Source of the DNA: a delta proteobacterium ML8_F1
GTDB taxonomy: Bacteria > Bacillota > Clostridia > Peptostreptococcales > Acidaminobacteraceae
Assembly: GCA_002029975.1 (NCBI GenBank)
Contig: LQBE01000027.1
Location: 9,891-73,890, forward strand
Direction: 5' to 3'
DNA: 64,000 nt
Position numbers and translations under genes: made by a program. Positions 1-7,913 of this stretch are shown one piece after another. How positions within the stretch are numbered: position 1 is the stretch's first letter; the number at the start of each line of letters is the position of its first letter. The notes under the pieces were generated by a model. The model was not told the origin of the DNA, did not search any database, and saw only the letters and a list, made by a program, of their open reading frames with translations.

Positions 1-148
1 TAACATGTGATTCTTTACACCTTCAGATAATGCGATAACTTTGTCAGCATCTCTGTATATTTTTTTATACAGCATCTGAAGAATAAATGTAGTGTTAAAT
101 CCTATTTCACGGTAATTTGTCTCCCTTAATACTAACTCCCCAGGCTTA
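1..148 (-). pseudogene. Glycosyltransferase fragment (GT4-like), cut by window edge and by an insertion
   Basis: An open minus-strand frame runs from about 148 to base 1 without a stop and reads ...LVLRETNYREIGFN, then YRDADKVIALSEGVKNHML. The segment A-D-x-V-I-A-x-S-x-G-V-K-x is the typical second-domain entry of GT-B glycosyltransferases of family 4 used in exopolysaccharide synthesis. The upstream (N-terminal) part is missing because transposase sequence on the other strand starts at about 140-150. The C-terminal part lies beyond the window. It lies downstream of the wzz-like gene on the same strand, so it was probably part of that surface-polysaccharide operon. Family assignment rests on about 45 residues only. 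Confidence 0.55.
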
Positions 149-880
149 TTTGATAGCGAGAATCTGCAGCTTTGGTCGAACCTGCAAAAACAGTTCGGCG
201 TCTATGGTGTCTGCCATACTATCGAATGGGATTACGAGCAGGAGCGACTCTACAAAGGCGCTGTATTGAAAGAAACTAGGCGCGCTTACCTCCATCTGTT
301 CTATAGCCCTGAAAAAGCTGCCAGCGACCAAGTAAGTAGGAACGACTACTTTACAGCCCTCTACAATGATCTTGAAGAGGGAACGAAGAAGGATTACCGC
401 ATGAAGGACTATGATAAGTACTTTGAGGTAAAGAGTACACCGAAGCGCGGCAAGAAAATCGAACCAAAGCAAGACGCTATGAGACAGGCCGCTCGAAACT
501 TTGGCTATTTCGCTCTTCTTTCGAACGAAGTCAAGGATCCCTTCGAAGCCTTGTCTCTGTATCGTAGCAAGGATATTGTGGAGAAGGGGTTCGGCAATCT
601 AATGGATCGCCTCAACTTCAGGAGAATGCAAGTTTCTTCAGAGCTATCGTTGAATGGCAAGCTTTTCGTTGAATTTGTTGCACTTATTTACCTTTCTTAC
701 GTGAAAAAAAAGATGCAAGACGCAGGACTATTTGAAAAATGGACGCTACAAGGACTACTTGATGAACTTGATACAACTGAGCGTTTTGAATCTCCTGATC
801 ACGGTCGACTCCTTGGTGAAGTGACTAAGAAGCAGGAAGAGATCTACCTAGCATTGGGGGTAGATCCGCCCTCGTTATAA
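140..880 (+). pseudogene. IS1634-type transposase, C-terminal remnant
   Basis: The frame is open from base 116, and recognisable protein begins near 140 (GLFDSENLQLWSNL...) and runs to a stop at 880. The stretch YRSKDIVEKGF, followed by an N-L-x-x-R-L-N-F-R-R segment and a hydrophobic LFVEFVALIYLSYVKKKM, matches the C-terminal end of IS1634/IS4-superfamily DDE transposases: the final catalytic glutamate region and the tail. Complete members are about 500-600 residues, so the N-terminal half or more is missing and no ATG with a ribosome site precedes it. No terminal inverted repeat could be found. It interrupts the glycosyltransferase frame on the opposite strand. Probably dead. Confidence 0.65.
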
Positions 881-908
881 ATTTCGGGAACTCAGGCTAC
901 TCCTTATC

Positions 909-1949
909 TCAATTGCTGTTTTGCCAATATTCTTTGAAAAATGCCACAAATACCCCTAGCATAGCCCCAAGGACAAGTGCTATGGCCAGTGTTAAAGCCT
1001 TCTTTGGTGCAATGGGATGGTCTGACACATTGGTTGACGCACTAAAATGAAGGGTTGTCTCCATAACAGCGACCATGTCTTTATCCATCTTTGAACCATC
1101 TCCAGAAAGAACATAGGCCTGAACATTTGAAAGCTCAGCTTTAAGTTCATCTGTATACCTCAAATTCTTTTCCATGGCTCTAACTATATTTTGAATTTCT
1201 TTTCTCAAATTGATTAAGGTGCCTTGAAGTGCGTCATAATGAGGATTGATCACTTCTTCAAGCATCATCTCTTCAGAAAGTTCCTCTATCCGAACGCCCC
1301 TGTTTTGCGCCAGTTCTGCTGCATAAACCGGATCGCTGGTTACCAACTTTCTAAGGGTAATCACCGACTCAATATCTGCAAACTCCTCTTGAATCTCTTC
1401 CAATTGGGTCTGGGTCTGCAACAAATTCTCTTCTAAGTTTTTATAAGAAACCCCATAGTCTCTAATAAATGAAATCAAAGCCGCTTCCTTATGAATAATC
1501 CTAAGTTCATCTTCTAAATTTTCCGCCAAGGTCAATAGTCTAAGTTCCGCTTCTTCTGGTGAACCGCCAGTAACCTTAAAGGTAAATCTTGTAGACTTTT
1601 CTTCAGTTTCCAGTGTTATGGCATTCTTAAACCCATTGACCGTCGCCTCCATAAGGCCCAAATCATCAATCGTCTCTTGAATTACCTTATTGGAATAAAC
1701 CACATTTAAAAAGTCCATCTTGTCTGTCGTAGGGAAACTATAACTGCCATACCGTGTCCTAACTGACTCCGGAACACTAATACTCCCCTCCAATGACGCT
1801 TCATACACTTCATCTGCAATAACCATCACATAGCCAAGTGCAAGGACACCCGCCACCACAATAAAGGCCACAATCAGCTTCCAATTCTTAATCAGGGCCA
1901 TAATCAATTCCTTTAGGGATATTTCATCTTCATACTGTCTATCTTCCAT
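909..1949 (-). CDS. Wzz/CapA-type polysaccharide co-polymerase (chain-length determinant)
   Basis: 346 residues from ATG at 1949, which has AAGGAGC eight bases upstream; a longer frame to 2027 exists but has no ribosome site. The N-terminus has a membrane helix (about residues 22-46), then a charged, largely helical extracytoplasmic region with coiled coil (about 150-280). A second membrane helix near residues 315-338 is preceded by the proline-containing DHPIAPKKAL. This two-helix topology with the pre-TM2 proline motif is that of Wzz/polysaccharide co-polymerases, which set chain length or couple export in Wzy-dependent surface polysaccharide synthesis. No kinase domain is fused. It is the last intact gene of a minus-strand polysaccharide locus whose continuation is broken. 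Base composition is AT-rich relative to genes beyond 2.3 kb. Confidence 0.8.
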   Translation of the reverse strand: MEDRQYEDEISLKELIMALIKNWKLIVAFIVVAGVLALGYVMVIADEVYEASLEGSISVPESVRTRYGSYSFPTTDKMDFLNVVYSNKVIQETIDDLGLMEATVNGFKNAITLETEEKSTRFTFKVTGGSPEEAELRLLTLAENLEDELRIIHKEAALISFIRDYGVSYKNLEENLLQTQTQLEEIQEEFADIESVITLRKLVTSDPVYAAELAQNRGVRIEELSEEMMLEEVINPHYDALQGTLINLRKEIQNIVRAMEKNLRYTDELKAELSNVQAYVLSGDGSKMDKDMVAVMETTLHFSASTNVSDHPIAPKKALTLAIALVLGAMLGVFVAFFKEYWQNSN

Positions 1950-2095
1950 AAATAAGCTCCTTTTTTCTTTCACCCCTTGAGACACCGCCTCAACAGGTGG
2001 TGGACAGCGGGTGGTTTCGGGGCACAAACCAGATTGAGTCTTCTCTTCTTAAACTACTGAAAACAAGACCAAAAATCTCTTTTGCCCAGATAATT
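1950..2095 (-). other. Long 5' leader of the wzz-like gene
   Basis: About 145 bases separate the predicted promoter (-10 at 2099-2104) from the wzz ATG. The leader is GC-richer than its surroundings and can form paired segments, for example CCCC near 2018-2021 with GGGG near 1970-1973. It may be a processive-antitermination or attenuation leader, as is common before polysaccharide operons, but I could not match it to a named RNA family. Confidence 0.25.
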
Positions 2096-2098
2096 CGA

Positions 2099-2129
2099 AT
2101 TATACCATGAAATTTTCTATATATGTCAA
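2099..2129 (-). promoter_or_regulatory. Sigma-A promoter for wzz-like gene
   Basis: On the minus strand a perfect TTGACA (2124-2129) and a perfect TATAAT (2099-2104) are separated by 19 bases, slightly longer than the optimum of 17. The region upstream to about 2225 is very AT-rich with short palindromes (TTAATTAATAAT) and holds no gene. Confidence 0.6.
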
Positions 2130-2312
2130 TATATGGTTATTATGACATGAAGCATGTATTAATTATTTTATTATTAATTAATAGATATCTATAGAGAAAA
2201 CTTATAGGTTGTGATAATTCCCGGGATTTCAGATGTCCCGGTCCTGAGATTTCAACCAGTGCGCTAGCCCTCCGCAACCGCCCCAATTGTTCCTTCCCAC
2301 CGGGCGCACAGT

Positions 2313-2354
2313 AAAAAACCGACCCTGCTTTTCATATCGAAAAGGGGGTCGGTT
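2313..2354 (-). terminator. Rho-independent terminator of typA
   Basis: On the minus strand AACCGACCC (2346-2354) pairs with GGGTCGGTT (2317-2325) across a 20-base loop that itself can extend the stem (CTTTTC/GAAAAG). The stem is followed by a run of T (2313-2318 on the plus strand reads A). It sits 23 bases after the typA stop. Confidence 0.85.
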
Positions 2355-2376
2355 CTGTATGCTTCCCTCGCAGCTT

Positions 2377-4191
2377 CTAGCTCTTGCTCTTTTTGCCGGC
2401 CCGCATCCTGTCCTGGGCCCCAAGAATTTTCTTTCTCACCCTAAGCGCATCAGGGGTGATTTCAAGCAGTTCATCCTCTTCGATGAATTCAAGACCCTCT
2501 TCAAGGGTGAAGCGCTTGGGACTCAGAAGCTTGATGGCTTCATCGGAACCCGAGGCTCTGACATTGGTGAGTTTCTTGTTCTTGCAGGGATTGACCACCA
2601 TATCCTCCGGCCTGGAGTTGATTCCCACAATCATTCCCTCATAAACATCCTCGGCGGGACCCACAATCATCTGGGCCCTCTCCGACAGGTTAAAAAGAGA
2701 ATAGGCCATGGTCTGCCCTATTTCCTGGGAAATAAGAACCCCCTTGCGGCGACCCTCGATGGGGCCGAGGTAGGCCTCGTAATCGCGGAAGGACCTGACC
2801 ATGGTGCCCTCTCCCCGGGTGACATTGACAAATTCCGAGCGATATCCCAGGAGTCCCCGGGTGGGCACGACGTATTCCAGGTGGGTGTAGCCCTCCTCGG
2901 CCACCATATTCTCCATGCGGCCCTTTCTGAGGTTCAGCTCATTGATCACCGCCCCGGCGTATTCATCCGGAAGATTGACTAAGACCCGCTCCATGGGCTC
3001 ATGGCGCCGGCCCTCCACATCCCTGAAGAGCACATGGGGTTTTGACACAGCGACCTCATAGCCTTCACGGCGCATGTTCTCGAGAAGCACCGACAAATGG
3101 AGCTCTCCCCTGCCCGAAACCTTGTAGCCCTCGTTACCGGGAAGAATCTCCACCCTGAGGCCCACGTTGATTTCGAGTTCTTTCTTGAGGCGCGCCTCGA
3201 TATGCCTGGAGGTCACATATTTGCCGCTCTTGCCGGCAAAAGGAGAGTCATTGACCAGAAAATTCATTCCCAGGGTCGGCTCCTCGATTTCAATGAGGTC
3301 CATGGGTTCAATGAAATCCGCATCGCAGACCGTTTCTCCGATAGAAATATCCGGTATCCCCGCGAGGATGACGATATCCCCGCTGTAGGCCACAGGCACC
3401 TCCCGGCGCTTGAGTCCCTCATTGACAAAAACCCTGGCAATCTTTCCCTTGATGACGGTCTCATCCCGTCGTGAAATCGCCACATATTCACCCTGGGAAA
3501 TCTTGCCCCGGGTGATGCGTCCGATACCGAGACGCCCGATGTAGTCATCATAGCCCAGGGATGAAATCTGCATCTGCAGGGGTTCATCCTTCAAATCCGG
3601 ATAGGGGGTCACATGCTCTTTGATGAGGTCGAAAAGAGGCTCGAGGTCCTCAGACTCCTGGTCCATTTCCCGCATGGCTATGCCCCGCTTGGCAATCCCG
3701 TAGATAATGGGGAAATCCAGTTGTTCATCGGTGGCGCCAAGCTCAGCAAAAAGGTCAAAGGTCATGTCCACGACTTCGTGGGCCCTCTGGTCCTTTTTGT
3801 CAATCTTGTTGATAAAGAGGATGGGCTTAAGTCCGTGTCCCAGGGCCTTCTGCAGCACAAACCGGGTCTGGGGCATGGGCCCTTCACTGGAGTCCACCAG
3901 AAGAATCGCCGTATCCACGGTCTTCATGATCCGCTCCACCTCAGAGGAGAAGTCCGCATGGCCCGGGGTGTCCACAATATTGATTTTAAGCCCCGAATGC
4001 TCAATGGAGCAGTTTTTTGAGTAAATGGTGATGCCCCGTTCCCGTTCCAGGTCATTGGAATCCATCACCTGTTCCACGACAACTTCGTTCTCCCTGAAGA
4101 CACCACTCTGCGAGAGCAGGGCGTCCACCAGGGTCGATTTTCCCGCATCGACATGGGCGATGACGGCGACATTGATTATTCTCTGATTCAT
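2377..4191 (-). CDS. typA: Ribosome-associated translational GTPase TypA/BipA
   Basis: 604 residues from ATG at 4191 (MNQRIINVAVIAHVDAGKST), with AAGGA eight or nine bases upstream; the ATG 24 bases earlier lacks a ribosome site. The GTPase motifs are all present: AHVDAGKST (P-loop), RGITI (G2), DTPGHADF (G3) and NKIDK (G4). They are followed by EF-Tu-like domain II, the EF-G-like domains and the BipA-specific C-terminus (GRGELHLSVLLE, then RGLLGYRSEF). Full length for the family. TypA binds the ribosome and helps 50S assembly and stress adaptation. It is preceded by the EBP1 gene on the same strand with a 69-base gap and ends at its own terminator. Confidence 0.97.
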   Translation of the reverse strand: MNQRIINVAVIAHVDAGKSTLVDALLSQSGVFRENEVVVEQVMDSNDLERERGITIYSKNCSIEHSGLKINIVDTPGHADFSSEVERIMKTVDTAILLVDSSEGPMPQTRFVLQKALGHGLKPILFINKIDKKDQRAHEVVDMTFDLFAELGATDEQLDFPIIYGIAKRGIAMREMDQESEDLEPLFDLIKEHVTPYPDLKDEPLQMQISSLGYDDYIGRLGIGRITRGKISQGEYVAISRRDETVIKGKIARVFVNEGLKRREVPVAYSGDIVILAGIPDISIGETVCDADFIEPMDLIEIEEPTLGMNFLVNDSPFAGKSGKYVTSRHIEARLKKELEINVGLRVEILPGNEGYKVSGRGELHLSVLLENMRREGYEVAVSKPHVLFRDVEGRRHEPMERVLVNLPDEYAGAVINELNLRKGRMENMVAEEGYTHLEYVVPTRGLLGYRSEFVNVTRGEGTMVRSFRDYEAYLGPIEGRRKGVLISQEIGQTMAYSLFNLSERAQMIVGPAEDVYEGMIVGINSRPEDMVVNPCKNKKLTNVRASGSDEAIKLLSPKRFTLEEGLEFIEEDELLEITPDALRVRKKILGAQDRMRAGKKSKS

Positions 4192-4260
4192 ATTTTCATT
4201 CCTTTTTTCCTTCAACTTTCAACCTATCTATCATACACCCCCGAAGCAACCCTTTGCAAG

Positions 4261-6228
4261 TTAAACTTCATCCAGGGGCTGGCAGCCCTTTCTCCCCTTG
4301 AATATCCTGATCTGTCCCCGGGCCGCCAGCTCCTCGAGATATTCTCTGATTCTACCCTCACTGATCTTGTAGTAGGTCTTTGAAAACTCCTCCATGATGG
4401 AGCGCCTTCCCGTCCCGAGACCTCTGGCGGCGCGCCGCCTGACAATCTCCAGAATCTGTTCATGGGGACTCTCTTTACCCCCTCCTTCAAGCTTCAAATG
4501 ACTGGGCAGATTTCTCACATGGAGGGCCCCCCTATCCATTCTGACCATGTACTCAAGGGTATTCCTCAATTCCCTGACATTCCCGGGCCAGGAATATTCC
4601 CCGGCGAAATCCACAAAGCTTTTGTCAACCTCCCGGTCCTCCCCCAGCTCCTTTAGAAAATGGGCAATCAAAGCGGGCAAATCCTTCTTGTGCTCCCTCA
4701 GGGCCGGCAGCTTCACACTGAAAACATTGAGCCGGTAGAACAGATCCCTTCTGAAGGCCCCCTCCTCCGCCATCCGGTTCAAATCCCGGTTGGAGGCGGC
4801 GACAATCCTGACATCCACATGGATGATGGCATCCCCTCCCACCCGCATGATTTCCTTCTCCTGAAGGGCTCTGAGCAGCCGGGCCTGAAGATTCAAAGGA
4901 ATCTCCCCCACCTCATCCAGAAAGAGAGTTCCTCCCTGGGCTCTTTCAAAAACCCCCAGCTTGCCGCCCTTTTTCGCCCCGGTGAAAGCGCCTCCCTCGT
5001 AACCGAAGAGCTCCGATTCCAGGAGGTTTTCAGGCAGGGTGGCACAGTTGATGGCAATATAGGGCTTGTTTTTTCTCGGGGAGTAATTGTGGATGGCTCC
5101 GGCAAAGAGCTCCTTCCCCGTCCCCGTTTCACCCAGAATCAGCACCGAGGAGGAGGAGGAAGCCACATTTCTCGAGATTTCAATCGTCTTTTGAAGGGCG
5201 TCATCCTCCCCCACAATGTCCTCAAAGACATATTTCGCATAATAGCCCTTTTCCGTAAGCTGACCGTGGAGACGGCTCTGTTCCTTCAAAAGCTCAGCGT
5301 ACACCTTCATGAGAATCAGTTTGCCGAAGAAAACCCCGTCATAGCGGACCTCCTTGAGATCCACCACCACCTTCTGCCCGCCTATCTCAATAATCTCTCC
5401 CTCGAAATTCCGGGCTTCGCCCAGTCTTTCAAGGCCCGGGAACCCCGCAACAAGCCTTTGCAGGGCTTCCCCTTCCAGGACAGTCTTCTCCAGACCCAGA
5501 ATATTTGACGCTGTTTCATTGAGAAGGAGAATTTCCTCTTTGTCGTCAAGAAGCACCACCCCCCGGTCGAATTCGTTCATCACCAGCTCAAGGTGGCCCG
5601 ACAGCATTTTCTTGTCGTAAAGGGTATTCCTCAGTCCCTTCCAGTAAGCCGGCACCCTTGCGGCATAGCGCTTGACAATCCGGTCTGCGAAGCGCCGGTC
5701 AATATTGAGGGTGGCTATGAGGTCCAGAATGGTGGACGGGTCGAAAATCCGGTTTCCGATATCCACCACCCGGTCCCGGTAGGCCTCAAGACCCTGGTGC
5801 TCACCGGGGGTGATGATATAATCCACCGTGTCCTTTACCTGTGCCGCGGGATCAAGGGGATACAGACTCAGGCCGTCGATGCCGAAGCCGTAGAGGGTGG
5901 CCAGGGTCTCATTGGCCATAAAACTGTTGAGATTGTAGACATAAGCGCTCGAGCCTTTCTTCAACCCCTTCAATATCCTGACCCCCTCCCCCGTAATGGT
6001 CCGTTTCATCATAACCAGGGGGACCGGAGACCGGATATAGTCCATCATTTCAATCAGAATACTCGGATCCGTATACAGCACCACCTCCACCTCGTCTATC
6101 AGAGGCTGGGACACCTTCCCCGGGCAGTAATAGTCCACCGTCACCTGGTTCTCAAAGATAGTCAGAAGCTCTCTTTTAAAAAATTCGCCAATCTGGTCTT
6201 CAATCACCAGTACCGCAATTCTCTTCAT
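4261..6228 (-). CDS. Sigma-54-dependent enhancer-binding regulator EBP1 (PAS domain, winged-helix-like C-terminus)
   Basis: 655 residues from ATG at 6228, preceded by TTTAGGAGGTCGACG. Residues 1 to about 210 form an uncharacterised sensor region that begins with a receiver-like fold (MKRIAVLVIEDQI) but lacks a clear phosphoacceptor motif. Residues ~215-310 look like a PAS domain (GVVLLDDKEEILLLNETAS). From ~335 comes the sigma-54 AAA+ domain, with Walker A GETGTGKE near 360, GAFTGA near 415 and Walker B LFLDE. The C-terminus (last ~75 residues) is not a Fis-type helix-turn-helix but a charged winged-helix-like segment (SEGRIREYLEELAARGQI). It is divergent from a glutamine synthetase that has a -24/-12 promoter, its likely target. 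EBP2 at 30355-32349 shares the whole architecture. Confidence 0.9.
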   Translation of the reverse strand: MKRIAVLVIEDQIGEFFKRELLTIFENQVTVDYYCPGKVSQPLIDEVEVVLYTDPSILIEMMDYIRSPVPLVMMKRTITGEGVRILKGLKKGSSAYVYNLNSFMANETLATLYGFGIDGLSLYPLDPAAQVKDTVDYIITPGEHQGLEAYRDRVVDIGNRIFDPSTILDLIATLNIDRRFADRIVKRYAARVPAYWKGLRNTLYDKKMLSGHLELVMNEFDRGVVLLDDKEEILLLNETASNILGLEKTVLEGEALQRLVAGFPGLERLGEARNFEGEIIEIGGQKVVVDLKEVRYDGVFFGKLILMKVYAELLKEQSRLHGQLTEKGYYAKYVFEDIVGEDDALQKTIEISRNVASSSSSVLILGETGTGKELFAGAIHNYSPRKNKPYIAINCATLPENLLESELFGYEGGAFTGAKKGGKLGVFERAQGGTLFLDEVGEIPLNLQARLLRALQEKEIMRVGGDAIIHVDVRIVAASNRDLNRMAEEGAFRRDLFYRLNVFSVKLPALREHKKDLPALIAHFLKELGEDREVDKSFVDFAGEYSWPGNVRELRNTLEYMVRMDRGALHVRNLPSHLKLEGGGKESPHEQILEIVRRRAARGLGTGRRSIMEEFSKTYYKISEGRIREYLEELAARGQIRIFKGRKGCQPLDEV

Positions 6229-6242
6229 CGTCGACCTCCTAA

Positions 6243-6280
6243 ATGGATATAATCCCATTCAAATCCATTATAACCCCATT
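6243..6280. promoter_or_regulatory. Two direct repeats 21 bp apart: candidate EBP1 enhancer site
   Basis: TATAATCCCATT (6248-6259) and TATAACCCCATT (6269-6280) are direct repeats exactly 21 bp apart, two helical turns, and ATGGAT/ATCCAT (6243-6248, 6263-6268) adds inverted symmetry. They lie just upstream of the EBP1 start and about 40-75 bp upstream of the -24 element of the glutamine synthetase promoter. That position suits an upstream activating sequence and possible autoregulation. Binding by EBP1 is inference. Confidence 0.5.
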
Positions 6281-6318
6281 TACTTCCCAGTGAAACCCCT
6301 TGTTTCTCCCGTTTAGTC

Positions 6319-6336
6319 TTGGCACGTCCCTTGCTT
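6319..6336 (+). promoter_or_regulatory. Sigma-54 (-24/-12) promoter of glutamine synthetase
   Basis: TTGGCACGTCCCTTGCTT matches the consensus TGGCAC-N5-TTGCW. The -24 GG (6321-6322) and -12 GC (6333-6334) are exactly 12 bases apart. It lies 35 bases before the start codon, downstream of the candidate enhancer repeats. Confidence 0.88.
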
Positions 6337-6370
6337 TCATATAGGACACTATCTCTAAAGGAGGCTTCCC

Positions 6371-7798
6371 ATGTTCAAATCCTATGAAGAACTCAGACAA
6401 TATCTCGACGGCAATGCCATCAAAATCGTCGATTTCAAAATCGTCGACACCACCGGCCGCTGGCATCATCTCAGTATTCCGGCCACCAGGTTCACCGAGG
6501 AAACCCTGACCCAGGGTATCGGATTCGACGGCTCCAGCTACGGCTTTTTATCCGTGGAAAAATCCGACATGGTCTTCATCCCCGATATCACCTCGGCATT
6601 TCTTGAACCCCTGGCCGAAATCCCCACCCTGGTGATGATCGGCAATATCTATCAACTCAAAAACGGCCGGGTCCGCTTCGAAGACGACCCCCGATACATT
6701 GTTGAAAAAGCGAAACAGCTCCTGGTAGACAAAGAGATCGCCGACGAAGCCAAGTTCGGCCCGGAATTTGAATTCTATGTCCTCAACGAAGTGACCGTCA
6801 AAAATGACGTCAACCACATGGAGGTCTTTATCGACTCCGACCAGGGAGAGTGGAAGGCCGGCGAAACCGGCGGCAACCGCGGACTGGCCCTGCATTCCTA
6901 CAACAACTACCACATTGACCGGCCCATGGACCTGAGTGCCGATTTCAGAAATACTGTCACCCTGGCCCTGGAGGATATCGGCATTCCCATCAAGTACCAC
7001 CACTCGGAAAACGGCGGTCCGGGACAGGTGGAAATTGAAGTGATCCACGAGGACGTGGTCAAAATGGCGGACTCCACTATGAAAATCAAGTATTTTCTAC
7101 GCGCCTATGCCGAGGCCATGGGGAAAACCGTTACCTTTATGCCCAAGCCCTTCAATGGCGAAGCCGGCAACGGTCTCCATATCCACATGCATCTGTTTAA
7201 AGAAGGCAAGCCCCTCTTCTACGATGAAAACGGCTACTCCGGGCTCTCCGATACCGCCCTGCACGCCATCGGGGGACTCCTCAAGCACGCCGCCGCCCTG
7301 ATGCCCTTCACCAACCCCTCCACCAATTCCTACAAGCGGTTGGTGCCCGGCTTTGAAGCCCCGGTGAGCATCTGCTACGCCACCTCCAACCGCAGCGCCG
7401 TCATCAGGATTCCCGGCTATGCCACTACGCCCCTGGAAAAGCGTTTTGAAATCCGGTCTCCCGACGGCACCATGAACCCCTATTTCGCCTTCTCCGCCGT
7501 CCTGATGGCCATGATAGACGGCATTGAAAATGCCATTGATCCCGTCAAAGAAGGCTTCGGTCCTTTTGATATCAATCTCTACGACCTGCCCGAAGACCAG
7601 AAGGACCTGGTCAAGGGCCTTCCCACCACTCTTCTCGAAGCCGCCGACGCCCTCGAAAAAGACCATGATTTTCTCCTGAAGGCCGGGGTTTTCAGCAAAA
7701 ATCTCATCGACAACCAGATTGCCCGCCTCAGGAAGGAGCACCAGAGCCTCGCCCAGATGCCCCATCCCGAGGAATTCAAGAAATACTACCATCTTTAG
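6371..7798 (+). CDS. glnA: Glutamine synthetase, type I
   Basis: 475 residues from ATG at 6371 after AAAGGAGG. Type I family signatures are in order: the beta-grasp N-terminus with GFDGSSYGF, GPEFEFYVL (metal-binding glutamates), GPGQVEIE, GNGLHIHMHL (ammonia/glutamate loop histidines), an NRSAVIRIP segment and EKRFEIRSPDGTMNPY. It forms glutamine from glutamate, ammonia and ATP; related paralogues act on polyamines or other amines, but the active-site strings here look like canonical GlnA. I do not see an obvious adenylylation loop. It is a single-gene unit with a sigma-54 promoter and a strong terminator. Control by the divergent EBP1, rather than by GlnR, is the likely nitrogen-responsive route. 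Confidence 0.88.
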   Translation: MFKSYEELRQYLDGNAIKIVDFKIVDTTGRWHHLSIPATRFTEETLTQGIGFDGSSYGFLSVEKSDMVFIPDITSAFLEPLAEIPTLVMIGNIYQLKNGRVRFEDDPRYIVEKAKQLLVDKEIADEAKFGPEFEFYVLNEVTVKNDVNHMEVFIDSDQGEWKAGETGGNRGLALHSYNNYHIDRPMDLSADFRNTVTLALEDIGIPIKYHHSENGGPGQVEIEVIHEDVVKMADSTMKIKYFLRAYAEAMGKTVTFMPKPFNGEAGNGLHIHMHLFKEGKPLFYDENGYSGLSDTALHAIGGLLKHAAALMPFTNPSTNSYKRLVPGFEAPVSICYATSNRSAVIRIPGYATTPLEKRFEIRSPDGTMNPYFAFSAVLMAMIDGIENAIDPVKEGFGPFDINLYDLPEDQKDLVKGLPTTLLEAADALEKDHDFLLKAGVFSKNLIDNQIARLRKEHQSLAQMPHPEEFKKYYHL

Positions 7799-7813
7799 AA
7801 GCACCCGGGAGAG

Positions 7814-7855
7814 CTTTCGGATCCGGTCCACCCGGATCCGAAAGTCCTTTTTTTG
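7814..7855 (+). terminator. Rho-independent terminator of glutamine synthetase
   Basis: CTTTCGGATCCGG (7814-7826) pairs perfectly with CCGGATCCGAAAG (7832-7844) over a five-base loop and is followed by TCCTTTTTTT. Confidence 0.92.
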
Positions 7856-7913
7856 CCTAAAACCCCTCCCATCCGGTATAATGGAGCTATCAATAAGATT
7901 TGGAGTGATAGGC

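Noticed and set aside
2221-2300. tRNA-like stretch on the minus strand (AGCGCACTGGTTGAAATC plus a GGGA...TCTGAAATCCC arm) at the composition boundary
   Set aside because: A T-arm-like hairpin and a D-arm-like string are visible, but the loop is too long, no proper anticodon arm forms and the acceptor ends pair only over five bases. At best a degraded tRNA; not reported as a gene.
7719-7913. Upstream extension of the GNAT/hydrolase frame into glnA
   Set aside because: This part overlaps the confident glnA 3' end and its terminator; the ATG at 7914 has a ribosome site and starts the recognisable protein.
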